Program-made: the position numbers and the translations under genes | Assembly: GCA_944332205.1 (NCBI GenBank) | Contig: CALVJN010000003.1 | Span: 1 to 64,000, forward strand | DNA from: an uncultured Bacilli bacterium | Lineage (GTDB): Bacteria > Bacillota_I > Bacilli_A > RF39 > UBA660 | Length of the DNA stretch: 64,000 bases | Direction of reading: 5' to 3' | The notes under the pieces: generated by a model | Told to the model about the DNA's origin: nothing | Seen by the model: only the letters and a program-made list of their open reading frames with translations | Databases searched by the model: none | In this document: in pieces, positions 35,257 to 46,200 of the stretch | Numbering within the stretch: the first letter of the stretch is position 1 | Layout: the number at the start of each line of letters is the position of its first letter

Positions 35257-37419
35257 CTAAAAATATAATGGATTAAAATCAATATCTACTTTAATTTTAC
35301 CATTTGTTTTATAATAATCCAATATTTTTTCTAAAAAATTATATAAATTATCCTCTTTTTTATACTTTATTAGTATTCCAAATCTATATGTGTTATTAAC
35401 TTTAAAAGTACTCCCAATAGATGGGCCTAATATTATTGAATTCTTTAAATTATTTTTTAATTTTATAGCTATAATATTCCCCTCATTTTTAGCTAAATCA
35501 TAATCTTTACTTATTACTTTTAATGAAACCAAATAACAATAAGGAGGATAATTTAGCTCTTTTCGAATTTTCATTTCTTTATTAAAAAATTCAACATAAT
35601 TATGATTTTTAGCCAAACATATTGCATAATGTTCCTTGTTAAATGTTTGAATAATTACTTTTCCACTTTTTGCACCTCGACCACTTCTACCTGCAACTTG
35701 TGATAACAATTGAAAAGTATATTCACTACTTCGAAAATTAGGAATCATAAGTGAAGTATCAGCGTTGATAACCCCAACTAAAGTAACATTTGGAAAATCT
35801 AAACCTTTAGCAATCATTTGCGTACCTAATAATATATCATATTTTTTATTTTGAAAATCTTCAATTATCCTCTCATGCGCGCCTTTAGTACTTGTCGTAT
35901 CAAAATCCATTCTAATCACTTTAGCATCAAACAATTTATTTAGTTCTTCCTCTATTTTTTCAGTTCCGACACCTAAGTTTTTCATAGATTGTTCATGACA
36001 ATTAGGACATATAACCTTTCTTTTAGTAGCATATCCACAGTAATGACATCTTTCCATATCACTTGATTTATGATAAGTTAAAGTTATATCACAATTTGGG
36101 CATTTACTTACATAACCACAATTAGAACATGTTATAAACGAAGCATAACCTCTTCTATTTAAAAGAAGAATTACTTGTTCTTTATTTTCAAGAGTTTTTC
36201 GAATATTTTCTATAAGAACAGAAGAAAAATAATTATTTTTTTTTGCTTCCTTATTCATATCTACAATCAATATATTAGGTAAATTTTTAGCATTAGCACG
36301 TTTTTTTAGTTGTATCAGTTGATATTTATTCACAATTGCTCTAGAAAAACTTTCTAAAGATGGAGTAGCACTACCTAAAATAACTTTAGCATTATGAAAC
36401 TTTGCTCTTTCAATAGCAATATCTATAGCATTGTATTTAGGATTATTTTCTTGTTTATATGTGTTACTATGTTCTTCATCAATAACAATAACACCAATAT
36501 TTTTTAATGGTGCAAAAACTGCACTTCTTGCACCAATAACGATACTTACTTCTCCTCTTACGATTTTTCTATACTCATCATATTTTTCACCATCGCTAAG
36601 TCGTGAATGTAAAATAGCAATATTATTTCCAAATCTTGAAGAAAACCTATCAGTAATTTGTGGGGTAAGAGAAATTTCTGGGACTAGAACTATAGCCGTT
36701 TTCCTAAGCCTTAACATTCTATCAATTACTTCCATATAAACCTCAGTTTTCCCGCTTCCTGTAACCCCATAAAGTAAACAAGTATTTGAGGAAGAAAGTA
36801 TCATATTAACCGCTTGCTGCTGTTCTTCATTTAACTTAAATTTTTCATAAGAAAACTTTGTTTCAATATTCATTCTATATCTTTCAATTAAGACTTCTCT
36901 AATAATATTTTTATTAATTAAGGTATTAAGACTAGATATTGAAATACCTTTTAAATATTTTTTATTATTATTTCCTGATAAGATTTCACCAATTATTTTT
37001 TTTTGCCCATCATTAAATTTATATTTATTAAGACTTTCTTTATCAATATTTAACTCGATGTATTTATCATATACCTTGTTTATTGAAGATTTTTTTTGAG
37101 CCTTAAGAGCTTTAGGTAACATAGTCTGGTACGCACTTATAAGAGTAGATAAAGTTTTGTTTTTTATATATTTACCCAGCAATAGCAATTCATCATTCAA
37201 AATAACATCACTATCTACTACATCAATTATTTCTTTCAAATCATCATTAGAATCCACAAAAGTTATATTCAAAACGAATCCCTCTAAAGTTTGTTTTCCA
37301 AAAGGAACAACAACTCTTATACCGATCTTTATATAATTTTCAAATTTTTTAGGAATCAAATAATCATAACATTTATCGACATTCCTATTTGATAATTCTA
37401 CTAATACGCTTGCTACCAC
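35257..37419 (-). CDS. priA: primosomal replication restart helicase PriA
   Basis: Restarts stalled replication forks. Shows the N-terminal 3'-DNA-binding part (VVPFGKQTLEGFVL), Walker A GVTGSGKTEV, DEEH in IDEEHSNTYKQ, eight zinc-binding Cys in pairs (CSNCGYVSKCPNC, CHYCGYATKRKVICPNC), and motifs GTQMIAKGLDF and QVAGRSGRG. About 720 residues. GTG 37419 is the likely start, with AGGTGA five bases upstream; the further-upstream GTG lies inside that site. Confidence 0.95.
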   Translation of the reverse strand: MVASVLVELSNRNVDKCYDYLIPKKFENYIKIGIRVVVPFGKQTLEGFVLNITFVDSNDDLKEIIDVVDSDVILNDELLLLGKYIKNKTLSTLISAYQTMLPKALKAQKKSSINKVYDKYIELNIDKESLNKYKFNDGQKKIIGEILSGNNNKKYLKGISISSLNTLINKNIIREVLIERYRMNIETKFSYEKFKLNEEQQQAVNMILSSSNTCLLYGVTGSGKTEVYMEVIDRMLRLRKTAIVLVPEISLTPQITDRFSSRFGNNIAILHSRLSDGEKYDEYRKIVRGEVSIVIGARSAVFAPLKNIGVIVIDEEHSNTYKQENNPKYNAIDIAIERAKFHNAKVILGSATPSLESFSRAIVNKYQLIQLKKRANAKNLPNILIVDMNKEAKKNNYFSSVLIENIRKTLENKEQVILLLNRRGYASFITCSNCGYVSKCPNCDITLTYHKSSDMERCHYCGYATKRKVICPNCHEQSMKNLGVGTEKIEEELNKLFDAKVIRMDFDTTSTKGAHERIIEDFQNKKYDILLGTQMIAKGLDFPNVTLVGVINADTSLMIPNFRSSEYTFQLLSQVAGRSGRGAKSGKVIIQTFNKEHYAICLAKNHNYVEFFNKEMKIRKELNYPPYCYLVSLKVISKDYDLAKNEGNIIAIKLKNNLKNSIILGPSIGSTFKVNNTYRFGILIKYKKEDNLYNFLEKILDYYKTNGKIKVDIDFNPLYF

Positions 37420-37488
37420 AAAAATCACCTAATAATATGATAACATTTTTATTAGGATTTTTTCAAATAAAAATATTTATAGGGTTAA

Positions 37489-37926
37489 CTATAAATATTC
37501 CTTTAATTTATTGACACTTTCTTCTTGAAAAGTTAATAACTTGTTTGCCAAATTCACAACATCTTTATTTGCTTCTTTCTCAAAAGAATCTATTTTTTTA
37601 GTAATATCAACAATTCCCATAACTAATCCTTGAATAACTATATCACTAATTTTAGAATCACTATTATCTTTTTTTACATTAAGATGTATTCCTTCTTTAG
37701 CACCTATTTTAGCCATAAAACCGATTTTTTTAGGCTTAATCTTATGTTCTTTTAAAATCTTTTTAGTATCTTTTAAATACTTTTCGTATTCTTTAAGTAT
37801 ATCTTCTATTGCTTTTTTAATTTTATTATCTTTTCCTTGAAGTTCTTCCAATAACTTAGTTAATGTTACAGTAGCCATTTCACAATCTTCGTAAATACAC
37901 TCTAACAATTCATTCGTTTCATCCAT
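37489..37926 (-). CDS. helical (ferritin-like?) protein of unknown function
   Basis: A 145-residue, almost fully helical, Lys/Glu-rich protein with no membrane segment. It contains ETNELLECIYEDCEMATVTL near the start and SDIVIQGLVMGIVDITKKI later, a pattern I associate with small conserved proteins of low-GC gut Firmicutes that resemble DUF2383-type four-helix bundles. No complete di-iron ligand set is visible. GGTGAT precedes the ATG. It has no obvious operon partner. Confidence 0.6.
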   Translation of the reverse strand: MDETNELLECIYEDCEMATVTLTKLLEELQGKDNKIKKAIEDILKEYEKYLKDTKKILKEHKIKPKKIGFMAKIGAKEGIHLNVKKDNSDSKISDIVIQGLVMGIVDITKKIDSFEKEANKDVVNLANKLLTFQEESVNKLKEYL

Positions 37927-38053
37927 ATATTAATCACCATTAATATTATGAATAAACTAAAGAAAATTATACATCTATATTGTTTTAGAATATAACTTTT
38001 AACTATATTTTTGCTCTTTTTTAATCAAAATTATTTATGTTTATGTTAATATA

Positions 38054-40750
38054 TTATATTTCTTCTAAATCTTTTTTTATTTTTTCAAGAATATCATCCA
38101 AATTTTCAATTGTATTACCACCGCCTTGAGCAAAAGTAGCACTTCCACCACCATTTCCATTTGCCATTATTGATGCTGTTTTTACAAGAAGACCTGCCGA
38201 GATATTTATACCACTACTACACTTACAAACAAAATTAACATTTTTATCTCTAACATTAGCAAAAAAGACAATACCTTTTTTCATATTATTAATTAGTTTA
38301 TCACAAATATCTTTTAAAGTATTGATATCCATATTAGAAAGTTTCATTATAATAGTATCAATTTCATTTATTTTTGTTTTTTCATTTAAATATTTACTCA
38401 AATCATAATTTATTTTTTTACTTTTTTCTTCATTATATTTCTTTTCTAAATTTCTTACTTCTGTTTGAATATACTCAAGTTGATTTTTATTATAAACAAT
38501 ATCTTGGTATGAATTTAATCCTTTTTGATCAAAAACAACATCAAAACTCAAAGAAATATTATCCTTTTCTGCTGATTTTAATATACTATTAGATTTTTCC
38601 AAAAGTTTTTTAATTTCTTCTACATATCTAGCCACAGCTTCCGATATAAGAACTGGTACCATTTCATTAGTACATCCTTCTAGTCTATATAAGTTACTTC
38701 CTTTTGATTCAACCTTCAATATAGCAAATTGCTTTATTTCATCAGTTGACTCTATGTGTGTTCCACCACACAATTCTATAGAACTACCAATTTTAACAAC
38801 CCTAACTATATCTTTATATTTATCGGAAAACAATGCCATTGCACCTATTCTTTTAGCCTCTTCCAAACTCATGTTAAATATTTCTGCCTTTAAATGCTCT
38901 TTAATAATTTCATTTACTTTACTTTCAATCTTTATTACATCTTCATCAAATATTTTTCCACTAAAAGTAAAATCAAAACGCATTCTTTCATCATCTACAT
39001 AACTACCAGCTTGTTTTATTGAAGATGATAAATTATCTTGTAAGGCTTTTTGAATAATATGAACCATACTATGATTAACTCTTATTTTCTTTCTGCGTTC
39101 ATCCATTATTTTCATTATACAAAAATCATCTACTTTTAATGTTCCTTCAATAATTTCAACTTTATGCAAATGTTGTCCATTAGGGGCTTTTTTAACATCC
39201 AAAACTTTAGCTTTTAAATTTTCATTTTTTATTGCGCCAATATCACTAACTTGTCCTCCACTTTCAGCATAAAAACAAGTCCTATCAAAAATAACATATC
39301 CATAATCACTTATTTCATTAACAAATTTTCCATCTTTAAAAATTCCGATGACCTTACAATTATCAAGCTCAAAATCATCATAAGAAAATACACTTGGAGC
39401 AACAAAAGATAATAATTCCTCATTTTGAATATTCATATTAGCTTCTTGTTTTCTACTCTCTTTAGCTACTTTTTTAGCTTCCTCCATATATTTATTAAAT
39501 TCTTCTTCGTCAACTGTCATATTCTCATCAGTTAAATATTCAACTGTAAGTTCAAATGGAAATCCATAAGTATCATACAATTTAAAAGCATCATAACCGC
39601 TAATAGTTCCATCTTTTGATTCATTTATAAGTTCAATAAGCTTTTTCTCACCGGCTCTTAAAGTATCATTAAATAAATTTTCCTCATCAAGTATTAATGT
39701 TTTTACAAATCCTTTAGTTTCTAGCAATTTAGGATATGACTGTTTCATTATTTCAACAACATCATCTACTAATTTATACATAAATGGCTCATTAATACCA
39801 ATTTTTCTTCCCATTCGTACACTTCGACGTAATAATCTACGCAAAACATAACCTCTATTACTATTTTCAAAAACTGCACCATCAGATAAAGCCATAGTAA
39901 TTGCCCTAATATGATCTGCTATAACTTTAAATGAAACTTCACCATTATATTTTCTACCAGAAATACTTTCAATTCTCTTAATTATTGGTACAAATAAATC
40001 AGTATCGAAATTAGAATCAACCCCCTGAAAAATACAACACCATCTCTCAAGGCCTGCGCCAGTATCAATGTTTTTATGTGGCAATTCCTTATAAAGACTT
40101 CTATCTACTCCAGGTTCAGAATTATATTGGCTAAAAACATTATTCCAAATTTCGACAAAACGTTCTTGTTCCTCATCATTTTTAAATTTTTCTAACGCTG
40201 TTCCATCATGATCATATTTCTCACCACGATCGAAAAAAATTTCTGAATCTGGGCCACATGGTCCACTTCCAATCTCCCAAAAGTTTCCTGGAAGTCTAAC
40301 GACATGACTAGGATCTAATCCAAGACTTACCCATTTATTATAAGCAACCTCGTCAGTCATATATATAGTCACATATAATAATTCCTTAGGAATATCAAAA
40401 TAATCAACACTTGTTAAAAGTTCATATGCAAATTCTAAAGCCTCCTCTTTAAAATAATCGCCAATTGAAAAATTGCCCATCATTTCAAAAAAAGTTTGAT
40501 GTCTTTTAGTAACTCCAACATTTTCTATATCATTAGTTCTTATACATTTTTGAATACTTGTTAAACGTTTATTATCAGGTACTATTGTTCCATCAAAATA
40601 TTTTTTCAAAGGCGTTACTCCTGCATTAACAAAAAACAAACTATCATCATTTTCAGGAATCAAAGAAGCACTTTCTATTACAGTATGTCCCTTTGATTTA
40701 AAAAAATTCAACCATATATTTCTAATTTCTGTACTACTTAATTTTTTCAT
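38054..40750 (-). CDS. alaS: alanine--tRNA ligase
   Basis: Charges tRNA-Ala. The catalytic domain has FFVNAGVTPLK, HQTFFEMMGNFSIGDYFKE and DTGAGLERW. The editing domain has the zinc motif NHSMVHIIQKAL with CGGTHIESTDEI, and the C-terminal DHHA1 part ends GGGSATFAQGGGN. About 898 residues. ATG 40750 (MKKLSS) follows AGAGGT and is preferred to 40771, which lies deeper in cmk. The two genes overlap by 17 bases and share the alanine T-box upstream of cmk. Confidence 0.97.
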   Translation of the reverse strand: MKKLSSTEIRNIWLNFFKSKGHTVIESASLIPENDDSLFFVNAGVTPLKKYFDGTIVPDNKRLTSIQKCIRTNDIENVGVTKRHQTFFEMMGNFSIGDYFKEEALEFAYELLTSVDYFDIPKELLYVTIYMTDEVAYNKWVSLGLDPSHVVRLPGNFWEIGSGPCGPDSEIFFDRGEKYDHDGTALEKFKNDEEQERFVEIWNNVFSQYNSEPGVDRSLYKELPHKNIDTGAGLERWCCIFQGVDSNFDTDLFVPIIKRIESISGRKYNGEVSFKVIADHIRAITMALSDGAVFENSNRGYVLRRLLRRSVRMGRKIGINEPFMYKLVDDVVEIMKQSYPKLLETKGFVKTLILDEENLFNDTLRAGEKKLIELINESKDGTISGYDAFKLYDTYGFPFELTVEYLTDENMTVDEEEFNKYMEEAKKVAKESRKQEANMNIQNEELLSFVAPSVFSYDDFELDNCKVIGIFKDGKFVNEISDYGYVIFDRTCFYAESGGQVSDIGAIKNENLKAKVLDVKKAPNGQHLHKVEIIEGTLKVDDFCIMKIMDERRKKIRVNHSMVHIIQKALQDNLSSSIKQAGSYVDDERMRFDFTFSGKIFDEDVIKIESKVNEIIKEHLKAEIFNMSLEEAKRIGAMALFSDKYKDIVRVVKIGSSIELCGGTHIESTDEIKQFAILKVESKGSNLYRLEGCTNEMVPVLISEAVARYVEEIKKLLEKSNSILKSAEKDNISLSFDVVFDQKGLNSYQDIVYNKNQLEYIQTEVRNLEKKYNEEKSKKINYDLSKYLNEKTKINEIDTIIMKLSNMDINTLKDICDKLINNMKKGIVFFANVRDKNVNFVCKCSSGINISAGLLVKTASIMANGNGGGSATFAQGGGNTIENLDDILEKIKKDLEEI

Positions 40751-41423
40751 TATAATTACCTCTTTTTTCAATGAATAATTTTAAAATAACATCTACAACT
40801 TCTTCAATACTTAATTTTGTCGTATCTACTACAATTGCATCTTCAGCTTTCTTTAATGGACTATTTTCTCGGTGTGTATCACGATAATCTCGCTCTATCA
40901 TCCCTCCTTCAACATCCTCTTTTAATATGCTACTATCTTTTTGTTTTAATTCTTTATATCGTCTTTCTACTCTTTCCTCTTGTGAAGCTGTTAAATATAT
41001 TTTTAAAGTAGCATCTGGTAAAACAACTGTTCCTATATCTCTTCCATCCATAATAACATTATTTTTTTGACCCAACTCTCTCTGTATTGCAACAAGTTTT
41101 TCTCTAACTTTTAAATAAGCACTACTAACAGATGCATACTTAGACACTAAATCAGTTCTAATTAAATCAGTAACATTTTCACTATTCAAATAAATTTGCT
41201 GTTCACCATTTACATATTTAATATCAATATTAATATCTTGCAGACTTTTTTCAATATTTCCTTCATCATCACATGATATTTTATTTATAATAAAATATAA
41301 TCCCATTGCACGATACATTGCTCCTGTATCTACATATACAAAAGAAAGTTTTTTTGCTAACAATTTTGCTACTGTTGATTTTCCAGATGAACTTGGTCCA
41401 TCTATTGCTATTTTATAGTTCAT
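40734..41423 (-). CDS. cmk: cytidylate kinase
   Basis: Phosphorylates CMP and dCMP. P-loop AIDGPSSSGKSTVAK, FVYVDTGAMYRA, MDGRDIGTVVLPDA and the lid segment RRYKELKQ are all present in a complete 229-residue protein. AAAGGAGG precedes the ATG. Its usual Bacilli neighbours are rpsA-like or der. Here it is fused into an operon with alaS behind an alanine T-box, which is unusual. Confidence 0.96.
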   Translation of the reverse strand: MNYKIAIDGPSSSGKSTVAKLLAKKLSFVYVDTGAMYRAMGLYFIINKISCDDEGNIEKSLQDINIDIKYVNGEQQIYLNSENVTDLIRTDLVSKYASVSSAYLKVREKLVAIQRELGQKNNVIMDGRDIGTVVLPDATLKIYLTASQEERVERRYKELKQKDSSILKEDVEGGMIERDYRDTHRENSPLKKAEDAIVVDTTKLSIEEVVDVILKLFIEKRGNYNEKIK

Positions 41424-41457
41424 AATTTTTCCTCCTTTTTACTATATCTAAATATGC

Positions 41458-41595
41458 TTATATAATATGATTTTTATCTTCAGCTGTTAAACTATTATCA
41501 AATTTATTTTTTCTCACATAAATTACTATTATATCATTATATTTATTTTTTAATTTACTGAATTCTTCTTTTAATAAATTTACAAAAATACTTTC
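41458..41595 (-). other. unassigned open frame between the T-box and cmk
   Basis: Between the T-box terminator and cmk lie about 220 bases. One minus-strand frame is open for 45 codons and reads like protein (LLKEEFSKLKNKYNDIIVIY) but has no start codon or ribosome binding site. It may be the remnant of a gene or simply AT-rich chance. Nothing else is seen in the stretch. Confidence 0.3.
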
Positions 41596-41652
41596 TCATG
41601 AATTTACCTTTTGCAATATTAAATATTATTTAATAAAAACTCTTTATAGAAA

Positions 41653-41800
41653 AAGACCAAAAGCATAGGAGCAAATATTATCGCGGTACCATCCTACTTC
41701 GGTCTTATTTAGTTAACGGCACTTCCGTAAGAAACTCAAAAGTAGCTTTCTAATTATTAAAAATACTAGTTTCCACCTACCACTAGTTCTCTATTTTTTT
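41653..41800 (-). promoter_or_regulatory. T-box leader (alanine) of the cmk-alaS operon
   Basis: Read on the minus strand. Stem I begins AGAGAACTAG with GGTAGGTGGAAAC, the probable specifier is GCT (Ala) in AAAGCTACTTTTGAG, the T-box GGATGGTACCGCG is at 41682-41694, and the terminator pairs AGACC and TAGGA with TCCTA and GGTCT before a T-run. A TATAAT at 41807-41812 could be the -10. The specifier fits alaS, not cmk. Confidence 0.92.
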
Positions 41801-41838
41801 TACATAATTATACTTTTCTTTTTCAATATTTCTTATCA

Positions 41839-42987
41839 TTAATTTTGAATTTTTTCAAAAAGCTCATACTTTTCGTCAAAGAAATTAAATATTATTTTCA
41901 AGCAAGAAATAATTGGAGTTGATAATATCATTCCCAAGATTCCAAAGAAATGCCCAAATATCAATAATCCTATAATTATTGTTACTGGATGCAATTTCAT
42001 TGTTTTACTCATAACAACAGGTGTTAAAACATAACTTTCCAAAAATTGAGAAACAACAACAGCAATTAAAGAAAGTAATCCTACAAGTGGACTTATTGTA
42101 AATCCAACAACAACCGCAGGAACACCACCTATATATGGACCTACATATGGAATAATATTAGTTATTGCACAAATCAAGCCAAATACAACAGGTGCTTTCA
42201 ATCCAGCTAAAGTAAAACCAATTGACTGTACTGTAAACAAAATTAAAGTTACAAATAACGTTCCTTGAACATAACTTTTTAATGAATTGTTAAGTCTATC
42301 TGTTAATTCTATCGTATCACTATGCGCTTTTTTAGGAATGAAATTTAAAAGTTCTTTTCTAACATTATTAAAATCAAATAGCATATAGAATCCGATAAAA
42401 AGCCCAATTATAACATTTAATCCACCAGATATCACATTCGAAGCAGCATCTACTAAAATAGTAGGAAGCCCAACTGTTATAGAATTACTAAATTCTTCAA
42501 ATGCTAAATAAATGTTTTCTTGAATACTAGAAAAATCATAATTATATAAATTATTTAAATCATTAAACAAGTTATCAATCCAACTATTAATATCATCGAC
42601 AATTCCAGGAACTATACCTATTGCATCTTGTAATTGATCAACCAATGTAGGTATAACCATCCAAAAAAATAATACAATTAAAAATATAAATACAGTAAAC
42701 ACACCAGCAACGCTTATTGCTCTACTAGCACCTTTTTTCTGTAATAAAGACACAATCGGATCAAGCAGCCATGCTATTATAATTCCTATAAAAAATGGTG
42801 ATATTATCTTAAGAACATTTAATATTCCTCTTAATATTCCCCAGTCTTTTAAAAGATAGCTTCCTAAAAATATAAGACTAGCAATACTAACAACAAAAAG
42901 TATTTTTAATAAATATTTACCAATTTTAATAAGTTCATTTAATGAACTAATATCTAATTTTTCATCTTTATTTTTCAATTTAAGCAT
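41839..42987 (-). CDS. AI-2E family transporter (TqsA/YhhQ-type permease)
   Basis: A polytopic membrane protein of 382 residues with about seven or eight helices, a long central extracytoplasmic segment, and the late family signature around ITNIIPYVGPYIGGVPAVV. Members export diverse small molecules or ions; the substrate here is not known. AGGAGG precedes the ATG. It is transcribed alone ahead of the cmk leader. The 256 bases on its upstream side (42988-43243) hold only AT-rich sequence with no gene that I can see. Confidence 0.88.
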   Translation of the reverse strand: MLKLKNKDEKLDISSLNELIKIGKYLLKILFVVSIASLIFLGSYLLKDWGILRGILNVLKIISPFFIGIIIAWLLDPIVSLLQKKGASRAISVAGVFTVFIFLIVLFFWMVIPTLVDQLQDAIGIVPGIVDDINSWIDNLFNDLNNLYNYDFSSIQENIYLAFEEFSNSITVGLPTILVDAASNVISGGLNVIIGLFIGFYMLFDFNNVRKELLNFIPKKAHSDTIELTDRLNNSLKSYVQGTLFVTLILFTVQSIGFTLAGLKAPVVFGLICAITNIIPYVGPYIGGVPAVVVGFTISPLVGLLSLIAVVVSQFLESYVLTPVVMSKTMKLHPVTIIIGLLIFGHFFGILGMILSTPIISCLKIIFNFFDEKYELFEKIQN

Positions 42988-43243
42988 ACTTTAACCTCCT
43001 AAACTATATTATAACAAAAAAAATATAATGATACAAAGAAAATAATCTTATTTATACCATTATATGTAAATTTATAAAATCGACATAAATATAATAAAAT
43101 ATTACTAAATATAATACTATAATTTATAACATTAATAAAATACCATAAAACTTTTTACTAAATAAAATATATCACTTACTATTAATATAATTATTTACCT
43201 ATCAAAAAAATATTCAATATAATATAAAATGACTATTATAAAA

Positions 43244-46200
43244 TCAATCTATTTTTTCTAAAGTTCCATCAACAATCGAAAACAAATAAGTATATATTTT
43301 TTTATTAGTCTTATTAGCAAGATACTCTTTATATTTTTCAATTTGCTTTTTATATTCTACATCATTTATATTTTTTAATTTATAGTCTATTATTTTAATA
43401 TGATCATTATACTCTAATATAAGATCTACAATACCATGTTCATAAATATTATTATTTATAATAGAAAATTCATATTCCTTATAGACATTAATAATTTTAT
43501 CTTTATTTATCAAATTCACAAACTTCTCTATTCTAGTTTTATAAAACTCTGAAATAGAAAATAAAGAAATATCAAAATTTTTAAAATCAATATATTCTAA
43601 AACCTTATGTATATATTTTCCAAATTCCATTTTTTCTTTAATATTTTTATCTAATAAATCTTTATTTTCTTTAGATATTTTCTCTTTAGTCAAAATATTA
43701 TTTGAAATATTTAATTCAAAAAAAGAAACTTTCTTATCAGTGTATTCAATATTTTCTTGATAATTATATTCTTTTACTAAATTATAATTTTTTGTTAAAT
43801 TTATTTTACTCAAATCAACATTAAAAATATAATTTTTTGTATCTTCTTTGACAAAAGAAAGCATATCTAAAAAACTTCTACAATTTTCCAAAACCTTACT
43901 TTTACTATTATCTTTATATGATGTTACAACAATCATCTTTTCTTTAGCTCTTGTCAATGCCACATAAAAAAGTCTTATTTTTTCGCTTATTTCTTCTTTA
44001 ATATATTCTTCTTTTACTAATTCCTTTACGAAAGTTTTTCCTATTCCCCCATCAAAATAAGGTGTTATAATTCCATATTTATTATTATATAAAAACTTTT
44101 CATTTAATTCTCTAATATTGAATTCTGAATGCAAAGATGCAAAATAACAAATTGGAAATTCTAAACCTTTTGAAGCGTGAATAGTCATAATTTTAACACT
44201 ATCGTTAGATTCTTCTATTTCTTTAATTTCGAGTTTATATTTTTCTTCAATAAGATCCTCCAAATATTCATATGTTTCATAAGCATCGTACCCAATCTCT
44301 GCTAAATTGTTAAAAATATCTATAATTGCCTGTAAACGATTTATTCTATTTTTTACATCACCAATTAATACTTGCTTAGAATAAAATTCGAAATTATCTA
44401 TAATTAAACTAATTAATTCATTTAATGATAAATAATCAATCTTACATGCAATTCCATAAATAATTTCATATAACTTATTATTTTTAAAATTATCATTGCA
44501 AAAGCAAGAAAATATTTCATCATCAGAAAACTCAAATAAATAGCTTCTAGCAATTGATATAAAAGCATACTTAAATTCAACATCAAACTTTTTATCTTTA
44601 ATACACAAAATCAATTTTAAAATATTTTTTATTAATAGTATTTCAATTTCATTAGTTATATTAGTTGCAGTATATTTAGTCATAGGAATTGCCATATACT
44701 CAAATATTTTTTTATACAAATCAAAATTAGTAGATCTATCTAGTAATATAACAAAATCACTATACTTAACATCTCGTAAAACTTTTCTATTCTTATCAAA
44801 AACTTTATATTTATCATTTATCTTTTTTCTTATATCAGTAGCAATAAAAAATACTTCTATTTCTTCTTTTGTATATCCCAAAGAAGAATCATATTCATAA
44901 TTAAATATTTCAATATTATTATTTTGTTCTGTCCTTCCCTCTTCAAGATAACTATTATTTCCAAAAATCATCTTATGAGTTTTTTTATAATCGGCACCAC
45001 CCAAGTTATCATTCATAATTAAAGAAAACAAAAGATTAATATTATCAATAACTTCCATACGAGATCTAAAATTCTTAGTCAAATCAATTTTAAATCCCTT
45101 AATCCCTTTAGAATACATATCATATTTATTTTTAAATAAATAAGGATTAGCATTTCTAAATCGATAAATCGATTGTTTAATATCTCCAACCATATAAACA
45201 TTATTGTTTTCAATAAGAGAAATAAATTCTTCTTGCAAATCTGATGTATCTTGATATTCATCAATCATAATTTCTTTAAAATTATTTTTTAATTCTAGCA
45301 ATACTTCATTGTTATTTTTCAAAATATCAATAGCCATTTTACTAATATCATTAAATTCATAAATAAAATTAAAATTTTTAAAACTATTAATTTCTCTATC
45401 TAATTGCTTTATTATCTTTATAATAATATAAACATAATCTTTAGTCGACAATAAATATTCTTTTAATTTTAAATTATCAGAAAATCTTGCTAATTCAGAT
45501 ATTCTGGTCAATATATCAGTTATTTCCTTCTTTAAATTTTTGGCTTCTTCAGATGAATTTTTAGGTAAATTAGGGAATTTTACTATTATATTCTTCTTAA
45601 TTTCATCATAACAATTGCTTTGCAGTAGCATTGAAAAGTTATTTTGAACTTCCAAATAATAATCTGTTTCAACAAAATTACTAAACTCAGTCAATAAAAA
45701 ATCAATTTTTTGAATTTTATTAATAAGTAAATTATTATACTCACTAATTAAATTATTAATATTTAAATCAGAATAATAACTGTCTATATAATTATCTAAA
45801 TAATTAATTTTATTATATTTTAAATCTAATCTGTCATTAATATCTAAAATATATTTTTTTAAATCGTTATCATCTTTTATAGTAAAATCATCAACTAATT
45901 TTAAAAACAAAGAATTATTTTCTTTATATAAATTATCAAAAATACTATCTAAAATTTTCTTTTTTTTCAGATATATTATTGAAGAATCAGCGATTTTAAT
46001 ATTTTTGTTTATATTTAGAAGATAATTATATTTTTTTACCATTGATAAAGCAAAAGAATCAAAAGTCGTTATATAACTACTATCAATATAGTTTAATTCT
46101 TTTTTTAAAGATTCATCATTTAAAATTTCAAGCCTTATTCTTTCTTTCATTTCATATGCAGCTTTTTTAGTAAAAGTTAAAATTAATAATTGATTTATAC

